A model generated the notes under the pieces. The model did not search any database. It was not told where the DNA came from and was given only the letters and a program-made list of their open reading frames with translations. Made by a program: the position numbers and the translations under genes. This document shows, in pieces, positions 39,421-47,799 of a stretch of DNA of 57,064 bases; within the stretch, counting starts at the first letter, position 1; each line of letters starts with the position of its first letter. The stretch is from Clostridiales bacterium (GTDB taxonomy: Bacteria; Bacillota; Clostridia; Saccharofermentanales; Saccharofermentanaceae): NCBI GenBank assembly GCA_017615755.1, contig JAFZZM010000042.1:1-57064 (forward strand). The letters run 5' to 3'.

Positions 39421-40704
39421 ATGGATAATAAATTCAGTATTGAGACCAATTGTGTACAGGGTGCTTATCAGCCGAAAAATGGTGAGTCCAGAGTTATGCC
39501 TATCGTGCAGAGCACAACTTGGAAGTATTCTACAACAGAGCAGATGGGTCGTCTTTTCGATCTCGAAGAAAGCGGTTATTTCTATACTCGTCTTGCTAAC
39601 CCGACAAGCGATCTGGTTGCGGCTAAGATCTGTATGCTGGAGGGTGGCGTAGCTGCTATGCTGACTTCTTCCGGTCAAGCAGCGAATTTCTATTCCATAT
39701 TTAATCTCTGCTCAGCCGGAGATCATATCGTATGTTCTTCCGCTCTCTATGGCGGTACATACAATCTGTTTGCCCACACGATCAAGAAGATGGGTATCGA
39801 TGCGACGTTTGTATCTCCTGATGCTACAGCTGAAGAAATCGAGGCAGCCATCCAGCCGAACACAAAGCTCGTTTTCGGCGAGACGATTGCAAACCCGGCT
39901 TTGAACGTTCTTGATATCGAGACATTTGCCAATACAGCTCATAAGAACGGCCTTCCGTTCATGATCGATAATACATTTGCTACCCCGATCAACTGCCGTC
40001 CGATCGAGTGGGGTGCTGATATCGTTATCCACTCCACAACAAAGTACATGGATGGTCATGCTACATCGGTTGGTGGATGTATTGTAGATGCAGGTACTTT
40101 TGACTGGGCCAAGTATCCGGATAAGTTTGCCGGACTTGTTGAGCCGGACGAGACCTATCACGGCGTATCTTACACAGGCCGTTTCGGAAAGTCTGCATTT
40201 ATCATGAAGGCAGTTGCACAGTTGATGCGTGACCTCGGTTCCATTCCGGGTCCGATGAATGCATTCCTTCTGAATATCGGTCTGGAGACACTGCATCTCC
40301 GTATGCCGCGTCACTGTGAGAATGCTCAGGCTGTTGCCGAGTATCTGCAGAATCATCCGAAGATCGCTTGGGTTTCTTATCCGGGTCTTCCTGGCGATAA
40401 GGAATATGCAAAAGCACAGAAGTATTGCCCGAACGGTACATGCGGTGTTCTTTCCTTTGGTGTAAAGGGTGGAAGAGAGGCTTGCATCAAGTTCATGGAT
40501 TCCCTGAAGCTCGCTGCAATCTGCACTCACGTAGCCGATGCACGAACATGTGTACTTCACCCGGCATCTCATACACATCGTCAGATGAACGATGAGGAAC
40601 TTAAGGCCGCAGGCGTAAGCCCGGATCTGATCCGTTTCTCGACCGGTATTGAGAACAAGGCTGATATTATTGCTGATATCGAGCAGGCTCTGGCCAACGT
40701 TTGA
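39421..40704 (+). CDS. metY: O-acetylhomoserine sulfhydrylase-type PLP enzyme
   Basis: A 427-residue member of the Cys/Met metabolism PLP family. TRLANPTSD, SSGQAANF and SALYGGTYNLF contact the cofactor; the Schiff-base Lys lies in HSTTKYMDGHAT. The length and the long C-terminal part fit O-acetylhomoserine aminocarboxypropyltransferase, making homocysteine from O-acetylhomoserine and sulfide. Cystathionine gamma-synthase or methionine gamma-lyase are alternatives within the family. A GTG at 39391 is in frame, but GGAGG eight bases before the ATG at 39421 decides the start. It is monocistronic. Confidence 0.88.
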   Translation: MDNKFSIETNCVQGAYQPKNGESRVMPIVQSTTWKYSTTEQMGRLFDLEESGYFYTRLANPTSDLVAAKICMLEGGVAAMLTSSGQAANFYSIFNLCSAGDHIVCSSALYGGTYNLFAHTIKKMGIDATFVSPDATAEEIEAAIQPNTKLVFGETIANPALNVLDIETFANTAHKNGLPFMIDNTFATPINCRPIEWGADIVIHSTTKYMDGHATSVGGCIVDAGTFDWAKYPDKFAGLVEPDETYHGVSYTGRFGKSAFIMKAVAQLMRDLGSIPGPMNAFLLNIGLETLHLRMPRHCENAQAVAEYLQNHPKIAWVSYPGLPGDKEYAKAQKYCPNGTCGVLSFGVKGGREACIKFMDSLKLAAICTHVADARTCVLHPASHTHRQMNDEELKAAGVSPDLIRFSTGIENKADIIADIEQALANV

Positions 40705-40722
40705 TTTGATCTGAATCAAATA

Positions 40723-40740
40723 CTCGAAATCGATTTCGAA
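40723..40740. repeat. 16-bp perfect palindrome downstream of metY
   Basis: TCGAAATC/GATTTCGA at 40724-40739 is self-complementary, with another short inverted repeat (TTTGAT/ATCAAA, 40705-40720) just before it. No T-run follows, so it is a weak terminator candidate or a protein-binding site. Confidence 0.4.
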
Positions 40741-40752
40741 AAAGCATTTCTT

Positions 40753-40789
40753 TTTACGCTCCTTTTATGTACAATAGAGGGAGCGTAAA
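40753..40789 (+). promoter_or_regulatory. Operator-like dyad flanking a -10 box
   Basis: A perfect 10-bp inverted repeat, TTTACGCTCC (40753-40762) and GGAGCGTAAA (40780-40789), separated by 17 bases. The -10 box TACAAT (40770-40775) of the following gene lies in the middle. The left arm would not be transcribed, so a repressor or activator site is more likely than an RNA hairpin. Confidence 0.55.
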
Positions 40790-40814
40790 TATTTTCCCCA
40801 AGGAGGATCAAGAC

Positions 40815-41450
40815 ATGAAGATTTACAGCGTTTTGGACAAAGAATTCGCACCTTATGGTAAGGTTTTGGAAGGTTACGATGTATCTGATCTGCTCAAGGC
40901 TCTGGATGAGAAGACACCTCTTCCGGAAGGCGTAGAATACGTTATGAGCTGCGCAGATCTGGAATATACCAAGGCTTTCGGTCAGCTTCAGAATAACGCA
41001 TACGGCGGAATGCCGATCCAGCTGGGCTACTGCAATGGTCACAACACCAAGCTCAACTGCCTCGAGTATCACCGTGACAGCGAGCTGAACATCGGTTCCA
41101 CTGATTTCATCCTGCTTCTTGCTAAGGCTGACGACATTATCGATGGTAAGCTCGACACATCCAAGGTAATGGCTTTTAAGGCTGAAAAGGGTCAGGTCGT
41201 TGAAGTATACGAGACATCTCTGCACTATGCTCCTTGCTCTGCTAAGAAGGGTGATGGATTCAAGGTTGTTATCGTTCTGCCGAAGGGCACAAATGGTCCG
41301 GTACCGGCTCTGACACCTGCAACAGAAGAAGATAAGTGGCTGACAGCATGCAACAAGTGGCTCCTGGCTCACGAAGATGCTTCTGAAGCAAAAGATGGTG
41401 CTTATGTTGGTCTGACAGGTATCAATCCTGATATCGCAGATCTTATCTGA
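40815..41450 (+). CDS. DUF4867-family (cupin-like) protein
   Basis: A 211-residue soluble protein resembling the DUF4867 family, small beta-rich proteins in Bacillota with an ureidoglycolate-lyase/cupin-like look. The EYHRDSELNIGSTDFILLL segment, with a conserved Glu and His, and a later HYAPCSAK motif may form a metal or ligand site. The function is unknown, although some relatives lie near sugar metabolism genes. The ATG at 40815 has AAGGAGG; an in-frame ATG at 40767 overlaps the -10 box and is not a start. Standing alone with its own dyad-bearing promoter, it is probably specifically regulated. Confidence 0.75.
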   Translation: MKIYSVLDKEFAPYGKVLEGYDVSDLLKALDEKTPLPEGVEYVMSCADLEYTKAFGQLQNNAYGGMPIQLGYCNGHNTKLNCLEYHRDSELNIGSTDFILLLAKADDIIDGKLDTSKVMAFKAEKGQVVEVYETSLHYAPCSAKKGDGFKVVIVLPKGTNGPVPALTPATEEDKWLTACNKWLLAHEDASEAKDGAYVGLTGINPDIADLI

Positions 41451-41525
41451 TTGCGTATCCCCAATCGAGCCGGAAATCAGATCCGCGATAACAAGGAATT
41501 CTTCTGGGAATTAAAAGTATAAAAG

Positions 41526-41613
41526 AGCAAAAAGATATCTCTCAAGCGACGAGTTTTTCTCGAAGAGAAAGCTGTCTGAGTCGCGGAGAGATAATCTTTT
41601 TGCTTTTTGTATT
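41526..41613. terminator. Large branched bidirectional terminator
   Basis: An outer stem of 18 pairs (41526-41543 with 41586-41604, one bulged A) encloses a GCGAC/GTCGC stem and an inner TTTCTC/GAGAAA hairpin, with T-rich flanks on both strands. It lies between the convergent DUF4867 and aspartate kinase genes. The 41451-41525 stretch before it holds nothing I recognise. Confidence 0.7.
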
Positions 41614-42963
41614 TTAACCGAAGAATTCCTTGTAGAGCGTTCTTACCGCGTATGTGCAATACTCTTCGCGTACGCCGAACATAACGGAGATCTCGGATGC
41701 GCCCTGGTTGATGAGCTCGAGGTTGATACCTGCTTTGGAGAGAGCAGTTGCTGCCCTTGCCGTGGTACCAACTGTGTTAGCCATAGCCTCACCGACGATC
41801 ATGACGATGGCGAGGTCGCGGTTTACGGAGATGTTGTCAACGTTGAGCTCGAGGCTGATGCGCTGAATGATGCGGCGTTCTTTCTCCGGTGTGAAGTCTG
41901 CGGAACGCAGGATGATGGAAACGGAATCGATACCGGAAGGCATATGCTCGATGGAGAGACCTTCATCAGCGATGATCGAAAGAACTTTTACCAGGAAGCC
42001 GACTTCGCGGTTCATGAGGTATTTGCTCATGTTGAGTGCACAGAATCCCTTTTCACCGGCGATACCGGTAACAAGAGAATCGTAGTGTGTGCGCTTGCTG
42101 ACGATCATGGTGCCCTTACCGGACGGATTGTTGGTGTTCTTGATGTTTACCGGAATACCGCGGACGAAAGCAGGGTAGAGGGCTTCTTCATGAAGTACCT
42201 GGAATCCTGCGTAAGCAAGCTCACGCATTTCATCATAAGTGATCTCGGTTACCGGGAACGGATCCTTGACCAGATTCGGATTAACAGCGAATACGTTATC
42301 TACATCGGTCCAGTTCTCATAAACGGAAGCCTTCAGTGCAGCAGCAAGGATCGCACCGGTGATGTCGGAACCACCACGGGAGAAGGTGATGATCTCGCCG
42401 TCTTTCGAGTATCCATAGAAACCCGGGAAAACGATCAGCTCACGAAGGTGTGAAAGCTCTGCCAGATTGTCGTAGGACTCCGGAAGGACTTTAACATGGC
42501 CGCCGACTTCGGTCTCGAGGAAGAGACCGGCAACTTTCGGGTTGCAGTAGGAAGCTTTATGACCTGTCTTGGTCAGATAGGTGGCAACGAGACGAGCGCA
42601 GCTGTCCTCGCCAAGTGCTTTTGTCGCGTCCATATAACGGGATGCATCTTTGATCGGTTCATTGATGGATGATTCGATGTTTTCCTTGATGGAATCCATA
42701 CAATCGGTAATATCGAGTTCCTCGCAGATGGAAGAGAAACGATCCAGCACAGCCTGCAGTTCCTTCTCGCCGGACTGACCGGAGATCTTCGCGTTGGCCA
42801 GAGCGATCAAAAGATCCGTGACCTTGATATCGGAAGAGAATCTCTTACCCGGAGCGGAAACGACGATCACGCGACGCTCTTCGTCGCTGAGCAATATATC
42901 GCAGACCTTCTTGATTTGTGTGGCGTCTGCACAGGATGAACCACCGAACTTAGTAACTTTCAT
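41614..42963 (-). CDS. Aspartate kinase
   Basis: A 449-residue monofunctional aspartokinase that opens the lysine/threonine/methionine pathway. The N-terminal kinase begins MKVTKFGGSSCADA (KFGGSS at 5-10); the substrate region is FYGYSKDGEIITFSRGGSD. Two ACT domains at the C-terminus (about 300-449) imply allosteric feedback by an end-product amino acid, typically lysine or threonine. The open frame extends upstream, but the ATG at 42963 with AAGGAGG matches the family N-terminus. It supplies the branch continued by dapA and dapB at 30.9 kb. Confidence 0.95.
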   Translation of the reverse strand: MKVTKFGGSSCADATQIKKVCDILLSDEERRVIVVSAPGKRFSSDIKVTDLLIALANAKISGQSGEKELQAVLDRFSSICEELDITDCMDSIKENIESSINEPIKDASRYMDATKALGEDSCARLVATYLTKTGHKASYCNPKVAGLFLETEVGGHVKVLPESYDNLAELSHLRELIVFPGFYGYSKDGEIITFSRGGSDITGAILAAALKASVYENWTDVDNVFAVNPNLVKDPFPVTEITYDEMRELAYAGFQVLHEEALYPAFVRGIPVNIKNTNNPSGKGTMIVSKRTHYDSLVTGIAGEKGFCALNMSKYLMNREVGFLVKVLSIIADEGLSIEHMPSGIDSVSIILRSADFTPEKERRIIQRISLELNVDNISVNRDLAIVMIVGEAMANTVGTTARAATALSKAGINLELINQGASEISVMFGVREEYCTYAVRTLYKEFFG

Positions 42964-43005
42964 GTAAACCGAACCTCCTTGATCCGTTGCTTTTCGCTTC
43001 AAGCT

Positions 43006-43035
43006 ATTATATATGTATGGGGCGCCATTTCGCAA
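43006..43035 (-). promoter_or_regulatory. Aspartate kinase promoter
   Basis: On the minus strand TTGCGA (43035-43030), 18 bases, TATAAT (43011-43006). The leader is about 35 bases, too short for a lysine riboswitch. Confidence 0.6.
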
Positions 43036-43110
43036 GTAAAAGAACTTGACTTGCGGTTTTTTCTTATCATTGGTATGCTTACGAAGAAATTTGCAGTAAG
43101 GAGAGGTGTC

Positions 43111-43602
43111 ATGGGAAACATTTTCCGACCGGATATGTGTGCACATAAAGTAAGCGATCTTGACTTTGATGCGCTTAAGAGCCGCGGATTCCGTTTTGCT
43201 CTCCTTGATTTTGATAATACTCTGGCACCGGATCATTATACGGAACCTATTGATTATTCCTATGAGATGGTGGAGAGGATGAAAAAGACAGGTTTTTCGT
43301 TGTGCCTGGTTTCGAATGCGAAATCCGAAAGATCGGCGAAGATAGCGAAGATGCTTGATATTCCTTGTATTTCGTATGCCCATAAGCCAAGTCCTTCCGG
43401 CGTATTGAAGGCGATGGATATGATCGGTGCATCGAAGGAGAATACGTTAATGATCGGAGACCAGATCTTTACCGATGTGGCAGCCGGAAACCGTGCGGGT
43501 GTGTTTACGATCCTGGTTGACCGGTATACGAAAAAAGAAGTGTTCTATGTTGTTCTCAAGCGCTTCCCGGAATGGATCATCCGAAAGGTCTGCCGTTTCT
43601 GA
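43111..43602 (+). CDS. YqeG-family HAD phosphatase
   Basis: A 163-residue HAD-superfamily phosphatase of the YqeG (PGP-phosphatase-like) group. Motif I is LLDFDNTLAP (Asp33 and Asp35), motif II is CLVSNAKSE, motif III Lys lies in AHKPSPSG, and motif IV is MIGDQIFTDVAAG. Relatives dephosphorylate phosphatidylglycerophosphate in mitochondria and plastids, but the bacterial substrate is not certain. The open frame extends further upstream; GGAGAGG before the ATG at 43111 and the family N-terminus fix the start. It is divergent from the aspartate kinase. Confidence 0.9.
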   Translation: MGNIFRPDMCAHKVSDLDFDALKSRGFRFALLDFDNTLAPDHYTEPIDYSYEMVERMKKTGFSLCLVSNAKSERSAKIAKMLDIPCISYAHKPSPSGVLKAMDMIGASKENTLMIGDQIFTDVAAGNRAGVFTILVDRYTKKEVFYVVLKRFPEWIIRKVCRF

Positions 43603-43652
43603 GTTTGCCTTTGAACAGGTGCTGTCTTTTTGTACTCCGTGCAAATAAAGAT

Positions 43653-43681
43653 TTGACAAACATTTTTATGAAAAATATAAT
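43653..43681 (+). promoter_or_regulatory. Full-consensus promoter of the surface protein gene
   Basis: TTGACA (43653-43658), exactly 17 bases, TATAAT (43676-43681). It is as strong as the tRNA promoter, so high expression of the following surface protein is likely. Confidence 0.92.
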
Positions 43682-43687
43682 AGCAGA

Positions 43688-43797
43688 GTCATAAATGTGG
43701 AAGTGTTCACTATTCAAAATTAATGATCGGGGGGGATCCATTACTGAACGAAAAGTGAAGAGACTATTTGTCTACTGATGTTTGGAGGTCCTCTGAT
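43688..43797 (+). promoter_or_regulatory. Structured 5' leader of the surface protein gene
   Basis: About 110 untranslated bases. GTTCA (43704-43708) pairs with TGAAC (43745-43749), and within it AATGATC (43722-43728) pairs with GATCCATT (43735-43742), with one bulge, across a run of seven G (43729-43735). GGAGG (43784-43788) precedes the ATG at 43798. I cannot match it to a known riboswitch. Confidence 0.4.
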
Positions 43798-46059
43798 ATG
43801 GGAATAAGAAGGAAGCGTTGGCTGACGGCTGCAATGTGTGTGATTGCATCGGTCAGTATTTTTTTGCCGAAATTGTCCGGCGGAAACAAAGTTGTTCTGG
43901 CGAACTCGGAAAAGAAAAAGATTTCTCAAACGGGTGGTGCATTGGTTTATAACTCCAACACCGAAAATGCGGCAACGGTGTATTTTGGAGCCGACGGAAC
44001 GGAACCGATCACGTGGCGTGTTGCCGGTACGAATCAGTTCGGTGTCGGGGCGGGAGACAATCAGTTTGCATACACTTTGGTTTCCAGCGATGTAGTCGGA
44101 GATCCGACTAAGTTTTATGTAACTGCGGATCTTACCAATCAATACTACAGATCTAATCTGAAAGCGCGCATGGATGAAATTTATGACTCGTGTTTTTCAG
44201 AAGTTGAGGCGGCAGTCATTCGAAGCCGGACGCTGAAAGTGGAAGAGTATAAGAGCGATGCTCCCTATTCTGACGGTGTTGCAGGAAAACAGGTTGAAAA
44301 CGCGAAGGTATGGGCTCTTTCAACATACGAAGCGTATCAGCTTGATGCGTCTATCAGAAATGCAAAGAATAACTGGTGGTTGAGAACACCGGGATTCAAG
44401 AACGATCAAGTTGCGTATATCCGTAATGATGGCAATGTTTCTTACCTTGGTGAATACTACGGAAAAGAACAGGGAGTTCGTCCTGCATGCATTCTGGAGA
44501 ATGATTCGATCCTTCTGCTTTCTGCTGCCGATGGTGGAAAGCCGACAGCTAAAGAAAATGTCGGTTCAATGTCTGTAGTAGATAATTATTCGGCAAATAT
44601 CTGGAAACTCACGTTGATTGACAGTTCCCGTGATGGCTTCAGCGCTCAAAGAGAAGGAACGGGAAATGTTGTTGCAGGAGAAGATGTCGAGATTTCCTTC
44701 TCCGGTGCCAAACTGAAAACAACAAATCAGGATGAATGTGTTTCTGTTATGCTTGTTGACTCTACTGATACGATCCAGTACTACGGAACTCTTGCCTACA
44801 GAAAGCAGAGTGGTACAGCTTCGTTGACGATTCCGAGAGAGCTCAAAGGCGGAAACTATAAACTGAAAGTTTTTTCTGAACTCAGAAATGGTGATCGTTA
44901 TTCCGATTATGCATCCAATCTTGTGGAGATCGCCATCGTGGTAGAAGATGCTCCGGCAACACCGACACCGAGGAATACCTCGACACCGACTCCTACTAAT
45001 ACGCCTACAGCTACTCCTACGGCTACCCCGACAGCTACTCCTACGGCCACGGCTACGCCGATACCCGGAAGATCAACACCTACACCGACCGGTAGTGCAA
45101 CGGTTACTCCTCCTCCGACGGTAAATCCGACAGTATCACCAGTCCCGACAGGAGACCCGAAACCGACAGTGTCAGCAACACCGACAGTTTCAGCTACAGT
45201 TGCCCCATCCGGTACGCCGTCAAAAGCACCTACTGGTAATCCGACTATTTCTCCGACGCAGGCGCCTGTCACGCCTAAGCCCGGTGATCCTACACCGGAT
45301 CCGGAAAAAGAGCCTTCGTTTGCGGATTTTGTAGAAAGATTGTATGTAATTGCTTTGGACCGTGCTTCTGAGCCGGAAGGAAAGGCTTTCTGGGTTGAAA
45401 AAGTAGTTAATGGAGAGTATAACGGTGCGGACTGTGCAAGATTCTTCCTTTTGGAAGCACCTGAATTCCTCAACAGAAAACTGAGCGATGACGAGTTTGT
45501 AGAGACGCTGTATCTTACATTCTTTGATCGTCCTTCTGAGACTGCCGGTAAAGAGTTCTGGCTGAAAAAGCTGAAAGACGGAACACCGAAAGCGGATGTA
45601 GTGAACGACTTCATCGAGTCGACCGAATGGTGCAATGTTTGTGCGACATATGGTGTCAGATCTGGTGCGCGCTATCATAAGGCGGAATTTGCCTCGAAGA
45701 ATGCAATTCGGTTTGCAACCAGACTTTACACTTGCTGCCTCGGAAGAGAGCCTGAGGAGAAAGGCTTAAATTACTGGTCTCTTGCACTTACGAACATCGA
45801 ACAGACAGGATGTTCTGCTGCGAAAAACTTCTTTACCAGTGAAGAGTTCAGAAATTTCAAACTGAAGGACGATGAGTATGTAAGACGACTCTATACGACC
45901 TTTATGGGAAGAGATCCCGAAGCTTCCGAGGTTTCTTACTGGACTGGTGAGATCAGTAAGGGCACCCAGACCAAAGACAGTGTCATGGCATTCTTCGGCA
46001 GTAGCGAAGAGTTCACGGCAATCTGTGCAAAGGATGGAATCGAGCGGGGAACGTTCTGA
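43798..46059 (+). CDS. Secreted surface protein: DUF6273, Pro/Thr stalk, DUF4214 repeats
   Basis: A 753-residue exported protein. A basic and hydrophobic signal peptide (about 1-35) is followed by a DUF6273-like domain (about 45-235; ITWRVAGTNQFG, WWLRTPGF, QGVRPACIL), a beta-sandwich-like region (about 250-380), a Pro/Thr-rich stalk (385-503) and a C-terminal block with four DUF4214-type units (504-748). Each unit has the pattern LY...R....G..(F/Y)W. DUF4214 occurs in large extracellular Clostridia proteins of unclear role. No LPXTG anchor or C-terminal span is seen, so the DUF4214 part may attach it to the wall or glycans (inference). The ATG at 43798 has GGAGG upstream. Confidence 0.85.
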   Translation: MGIRRKRWLTAAMCVIASVSIFLPKLSGGNKVVLANSEKKKISQTGGALVYNSNTENAATVYFGADGTEPITWRVAGTNQFGVGAGDNQFAYTLVSSDVVGDPTKFYVTADLTNQYYRSNLKARMDEIYDSCFSEVEAAVIRSRTLKVEEYKSDAPYSDGVAGKQVENAKVWALSTYEAYQLDASIRNAKNNWWLRTPGFKNDQVAYIRNDGNVSYLGEYYGKEQGVRPACILENDSILLLSAADGGKPTAKENVGSMSVVDNYSANIWKLTLIDSSRDGFSAQREGTGNVVAGEDVEISFSGAKLKTTNQDECVSVMLVDSTDTIQYYGTLAYRKQSGTASLTIPRELKGGNYKLKVFSELRNGDRYSDYASNLVEIAIVVEDAPATPTPRNTSTPTPTNTPTATPTATPTATPTATATPIPGRSTPTPTGSATVTPPPTVNPTVSPVPTGDPKPTVSATPTVSATVAPSGTPSKAPTGNPTISPTQAPVTPKPGDPTPDPEKEPSFADFVERLYVIALDRASEPEGKAFWVEKVVNGEYNGADCARFFLLEAPEFLNRKLSDDEFVETLYLTFFDRPSETAGKEFWLKKLKDGTPKADVVNDFIESTEWCNVCATYGVRSGARYHKAEFASKNAIRFATRLYTCCLGREPEEKGLNYWSLALTNIEQTGCSAAKNFFTSEEFRNFKLKDDEYVRRLYTTFMGRDPEASEVSYWTGEISKGTQTKDSVMAFFGSSEEFTAICAKDGIERGTF
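44955..45308 (+). repeat. Pro/Thr codon-repeat region inside the surface protein gene
   Basis: Degenerate short repeats of Thr-Pro, Ala-Thr-Pro and Ser-Pro codons encode an extended stalk that is a likely site for O-glycosylation. The tandem ACTCCTACGGCTAC-like units are prone to length change by slippage. Confidence 0.75.
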
Positions 46060-46080
46060 TCGTAAACGTGTAAATCCATC

Positions 46081-46120
46081 AAGGCAGACGTCACAAATAG
46101 TGATGTCTGCCTTATTTTTT
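46081..46120 (+). terminator. Strong terminator after the surface protein gene
   Basis: A near-perfect 14-bp stem (46081-46094 with 46100-46113) with loop AAATA and a following ATTTTTT tail. Confidence 0.95.
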
Positions 46121-46181
46121 GCGTTTTCAAGGCCGTTTATTGTGCTTAAAGGCTGATTTTGAGATATATTCACATTTTCAC

Positions 46182-46210
46182 TTGCACAATCAGAAGCACT
46201 CAAGTAAAAT
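46182..46210 (+). promoter_or_regulatory. efp promoter
   Basis: TTGCAC (46182-46187), 17 bases, TAAAAT (46205-46210). A leader of about 50 bases with GGAGGAG follows. Confidence 0.65.
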
Positions 46211-46267
46211 ATTATAGCGTAATTAATAAGATTAAGAATTTTATGTGTATATTTCGGAGGAGTTTTT

Positions 46268-46825
46268 ATGATTAGCGCTGGTGATTTTAGAAATGGTATG
46301 TGCTTTGAGATGGACGGACAGGTTTTCCAGGTTGTGGAATTCCAGCACGTTAAGCCGGGTAAGGGTGCCGCTTTCGTACGTACTAAGTACAAGAACGTAA
46401 AGACAGGTTCCGTTGTTGAAAGAAGCTTTAACCCGAACGAGAAGTTCGAACAGGCACAGCTCGAGCGCAACGATATGCAGTACATCTATGCTGATGGTGA
46501 TCTTTACTACTTCATGGATCAGGAAACATATGAGCAGCGTCCGATTTCTAAAGAGAACATCGGTGATAACATCCGCTTCCTTAAGGAAGAGATGATCTGT
46601 AAGGTCCTTTCCTACAAGGGTGAGATCTTCGGTGTAGAGCTTCCGATCGTTGTAGAACTCGAGATCACAGAGTGCGAACCTGGTGTTCGTGGTGATACGA
46701 CAAACAATGCTACTAAGATCGCTACTCTTGAGACCGGTGCTACAGTTAAGGTTCCGCTGTTCGTGAACCAGAACGAAGTAATCCGTGTTGATACTCGTAC
46801 AGGTGAATATCTGGAGCGTGCATAA
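46268..46825 (+). CDS. efp: Elongation factor P
   Basis: A 185-residue EF-P with three beta-barrel domains, which rescues ribosomes stalled at polyproline. The conserved loop [10 protein letters not shown] carries Lys32 at the position modified in other species; no modification genes are visible in this window. Its stop is followed 42 bases later by the Asp23 gene, so it may lead the long operon-like run to recN. The Pro-rich stalk of the surface protein just upstream and the FHA scaffold at 21.6 kb contain the kind of sequence EF-P helps translate. Confidence 0.97.
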   Translation: MISAGDFRNGMCFEMDGQVFQVVEFQHVKPGKGAAFVRTKYKNVKTGSVVERSFNPNEKFEQAQLERNDMQYIYADGDLYYFMDQETYEQRPISKENIGDNIRFLKEEMICKVLSYKGEIFGVELPIVVELEITECEPGVRGDTTNNATKIATLETGATVKVPLFVNQNEVIRVDTRTGEYLERA

Positions 46826-46867
46826 TAACACGTTCTGATTTCACTTCGAGAAGAGGGAATTCACAAA

Positions 46868-47248
46868 ATGGGTGAGAATCTCGTATCGGAATCGATCAAA
46901 GGCGAACGCTCGATGTCGCAAGGCTTTGTTGCTCAGTATGCAGCAGAAGCCGCCTTGCGTACGGAGGGCGTTGCTCGTCTTACGGCTTCCGTGCCTGTTG
47001 CTCTGAAGGAATCTCTTGGATTTGTTCATGAAGGCAAGGGTGTCCGTGTTGAGTTTTCCGAGAATGAAGAGGGTTTTGTTTCCGTCACTGTCTATCCGAT
47101 CGTCTATTATGGTATGATTATTCCAGAGGTAGCCTGGTCTATCCAGGAACGCGTTAAGGAAGACGTCGAGAAGTTTACCGGTCTTGTAGTTGAGTCTGTA
47201 AACGTACATGTCTGTGGCGTGGTATTGAAGGAGGAGTCTGGTTCATGA
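46868..47248 (+). CDS. Asp23/Gls24-family envelope stress protein
   Basis: A 126-residue soluble protein of the Asp23/Gls24 family (VYPIVYYGMIIPEVAWSIQERVKEDVE region), which in staphylococci localises to the membrane through AmaP and is linked to cell-wall stress. The next gene, an AmaP-like anchor, overlaps it by four bases, which supports a joint complex. Confidence 0.9.
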   Translation: MGENLVSESIKGERSMSQGFVAQYAAEAALRTEGVARLTASVPVALKESLGFVHEGKGVRVEFSENEEGFVSVTVYPIVYYGMIIPEVAWSIQERVKEDVEKFTGLVVESVNVHVCGVVLKEESGS

Positions 47249-47796
47249 ACCGAGTGATCCGATTTGTACTGATCGTGTATTCTACAATATTGGCGGTCCT
47301 GTCGTTGCTTTTGCTTTATTCTCTGGCGGACGACGGCATTTTTGCCGATCTCCTTGGTCCTCTGTCCAGCATCGTTTTGGATCCGTATAAGAAGTACATC
47401 TATCTTGCGGTTCTTATGGTGCTCCTGATCTCCTGCATCATTACAGTGACGTACTGCCTCTTGAACGGCAGAATGAGTAAGACCCGTATCCGTCAGACTG
47501 AGATCGGTTTTGTTGAGATCGGCGTTGACGCGATCGAGAGTATCGCCCTGAACTCTGCAAAGAGTGCGCAGGTAGGCATCAAGACAGCACGTGCACGTGT
47601 TTCTTCTGCCAAGAACAGTGCGATCCGTGTTCATTTGAACGCTGTTTTGTATTCCAACGTGGAAGTTCCGTCTACGATGGCGAAGGTACAGGAACGTATA
47701 AAGAAAGATATCGAGAAGTATACCGGTATCACGGTTGAGAATGTATCGGTCAAGGTAAGCCGTGTTGAGCCTGTTGTGGCGAAGGTGGAGCGCTAA
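47245..47796 (+). CDS. amaP: AmaP-like membrane anchor for Asp23
   Basis: A 183-residue protein with two N-terminal spans (about 5-28 and 51-72) and a C-terminal Asp23-like domain (about 85-183; VPSTMAKVQERIKKDIEKY). This matches AmaP, the alkaline-shock anchor that recruits Asp23 to the membrane. Translational coupling with the Asp23 gene (ATGA) and the DUF2273 gene downstream make up the usual three-gene block. Confidence 0.85.
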   Translation: MNRVIRFVLIVYSTILAVLSLLLLYSLADDGIFADLLGPLSSIVLDPYKKYIYLAVLMVLLISCIITVTYCLLNGRMSKTRIRQTEIGFVEIGVDAIESIALNSAKSAQVGIKTARARVSSAKNSAIRVHLNAVLYSNVEVPSTMAKVQERIKKDIEKYTGITVENVSVKVSRVEPVVAKVER

Positions 47797-47799
47797 TTA

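Noticed and set aside
42964..43110. Lysine riboswitch before aspartate kinase
   Set aside because: The leader is only about 35 bases after the likely start site, far shorter than a lysine riboswitch. The dapA leader is also too short.
44955..45308. Short tandem repeats as a possible CRISPR array
   Set aside because: The repeats are 6-15 bases, degenerate, without unique spacers, and lie in frame in a secreted protein as a Pro/Thr stalk.
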